Shown one piece after another: positions 63,181 to 64,000 of a stretch of DNA of 64,000 bases. The DNA lies in contig JAUPSS010000004.1 of assembly GCA_040285825.1 (NCBI GenBank), positions 5,835,658 to 5,899,657 on the forward strand. Direction: 5' to 3'. The stretch comes from Eukaryota sp. TZLM1-RC (taxonomy: Eukaryota > Metamonada: BaSk clade). Numbering within the stretch: the stretch's first letter is position 1; each line of letters starts with the position of its first letter. The notes beneath the pieces are model-generated. The model did not search any database and was not told the origin of the DNA. It saw only the letters and a list, made by a program, of their open reading frames with translations. A program made the position numbers and the translations under genes.

Positions 63181-63798
63181 TTACTTACAAAAGACTCGCT
63201 TTTCTAGCTGGTCTAATCGTTTTAGAGTATCACTTAGTTGCTCCTCTAGTCGATGATTTCGTCTATTGGTTGCATCCAGTTTTGATTCCAACATTTCGTT
63301 TCGTTTTCTGAGGTCGTCAAGTAAGTTGTGTAAATCCTGGCGATCTTTCGAAAGAACATGGTTTTGTCTTTCCAGATGAGAGATTCTAACTTCCAGCTCG
63401 GTAATGTCTTGGCAAGCTTGAGCCAGTTGCTTTCGGTCCTGCTCAACGACTGCCGGGTCTATCCTAGAGTTCTTAATACGTTGTAGTAGGGATTCAGCTT
63501 GTTCAACCTTTGTAGACATGAGTTGAAGTTGTTGTATATATTGTTCATGAATTTCTAATGATTCCTTTATCTCTTGCGGAGAGTACATTGATATGAAGGT
63601 ATCTGGTGGTACACTGTTGAGAAAGTCCTGATTGAAGGGTATGATAATGGATTTAAAGTTATGAAGTTCAGATGTAGATTCGAACATTGGGAGGGAACTT
63701 TGTAAGGATTTGAAATGATTCACTAAATCCGGCAAAAGACTTATGCACTCCAACACTTCATCTGTCTTGGTGGAGGTGTCGTTGAGGCAGGATTCCAA
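63181..63798 (-). CDS. Coiled-coil protein, start not resolved
   Basis: At least 205 residues ending in TAA. The last about 115 residues are a continuous heptad coiled coil (LEVRISHLERQNHVLSKDRQ, LEEQLSDTLKRLDQLEKRV), preceded by a helical, acidic segment. No domain beyond the coil is visible. The first codon in this frame is TTG and the frame is open to about 63833, so the true start is either a later ATG (Met of MFESTSELHNF, about 63687) or lies in an upstream exon. One possible upstream exon would need a 25-nt intron with weak splice sites. Confidence 0.55.
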   Translation of the reverse strand: MESCLNDTSTKTDEVLECISLLPDLVNHFKSLQSSLPMFESTSELHNFKSIIIPFNQDFLNSVPPDTFISMYSPQEIKESLEIHEQYIQQLQLMSTKVEQAESLLQRIKNSRIDPAVVEQDRKQLAQACQDITELEVRISHLERQNHVLSKDRQDLHNLLDDLRKRNEMLESKLDATNRRNHRLEEQLSDTLKRLDQLEKRVFCK

Positions 63799-64000
63799 TG
63801 TAGAAGATTCGTCTGTTCGGAGTGCAGTTTCCTCATTCCTTTCCCGTCATTGTTACATAATTCGTCCTGGACCACTGTGTTTCACATCTGACAAATTTCT
63901 TTCTGAACATTGTGACTCTATAACAATTTCTGATCCATCCCATACAATTAATCCATTTCACAAGGTTCTATTTTTTTGGCAAGTAACGTTCGATATCGCA
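63799..64000. other. Window edge, unassigned
   Basis: The + strand is open from about 63760 to the end of the window (RHCYIIRPGPLCFTSDKF) and could be the start of another gene. It overlaps the 5' part of the coiled-coil gene, so at most one of the two extensions is real. Confidence 0.25.

Noticed and set aside
63799-63900. A 25-nt intron (GTAACA...ATGAG) joining an upstream exon MFRKKFVRCETQ to the coiled-coil gene.
   Set aside because: The splice sites are poor compared with the GTATGT...TAG introns found elsewhere; left as an unresolved start.
1-64000. tRNA, rRNA, CRISPR arrays or bacterial operon features.
   Set aside because: Scanning both strands found no cloverleaf-like tRNA, no rRNA signature and no regularly spaced repeats other than those listed; the window is nuclear eukaryotic DNA.

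Overview
This is nuclear DNA from a eukaryote, most likely a free-living or symbiotic protist; the lineage cannot be fixed from the window. The evidence is a set of eukaryote-specific genes (a listerin-type RING ligase, the UFM1 ligase UFL1, a polo-like kinase, a cytosolic-type aspartyl-tRNA synthetase, an SS18/SSXT-type coactivator), spliceosomal introns, and eukaryotic mobile elements (REL-endonuclease LINEs, a chromodomain Ty3/gypsy element, hAT elements, Fanzor). The DNA is AT-rich, the standard code is used, most genes have no introns, and the introns that can be placed with confidence are only 28-31 nt long. AATAAA-like signals lie close behind several stop codons.

Layout. 0.1-4.5 kb: a purine/pyrimidine minisatellite, a small repeat, a dead Fanzor and a dead LINE. 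5.5-7.6 kb: UFL1 (-). 8.1-9.2 kb: an internally deleted hAT element and a LINE 3' end. 9.3-13.6 kb: a 1442-residue helical protein of unknown function (+). 14.1-15.6 kb: a minimal SSXT protein (+) and a multipass membrane protein (-). 15.6-18.0 kb: an intact Fanzor (TnpB-like RNA-guided nuclease) gene (-), with two strong inverted repeats just downstream. 19.0-26.0 kb: a complete but heavily mutated Ty3/gypsy chromovirus with only 79-bp LTRs. 26-30.6 kb: small genes and a LINE inserted between two divergent genes. 30.6-34.7 kb: polo-like kinase (+) and a bacterial-type glutamate-cysteine ligase (+). 35-45.5 kb: a graveyard of LINEs, a Tc1/mariner remnant, a broken second Fanzor copy and a hAT MITE. 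45.8-47.0 kb: a four-exon membrane protein gene (-). 47.3-50.4 kb: more LINE relics. 51.5-55.5 kb: listerin LTN1 (-). 56.7-58.1 kb: AspRS (-). 58.3-59.5 kb: LINE relic. 59.8-60.6 kb: a three-exon gene of unknown function (+). 60.6-63.1 kb: LINE relics. 63.2 kb onward: a coiled-coil protein (-).

The host genes do not form a pathway, although LTN1 and UFL1 both act on stalled or ER-docked ribosomes. The most notable parts are two unrelated Fanzor lineages, one still open, the ultrashort introns that hide genes from simple ORF calling, a horizontally acquired-looking gshA, and very compact LTRs. No tRNA, rRNA or CRISPR array was seen.
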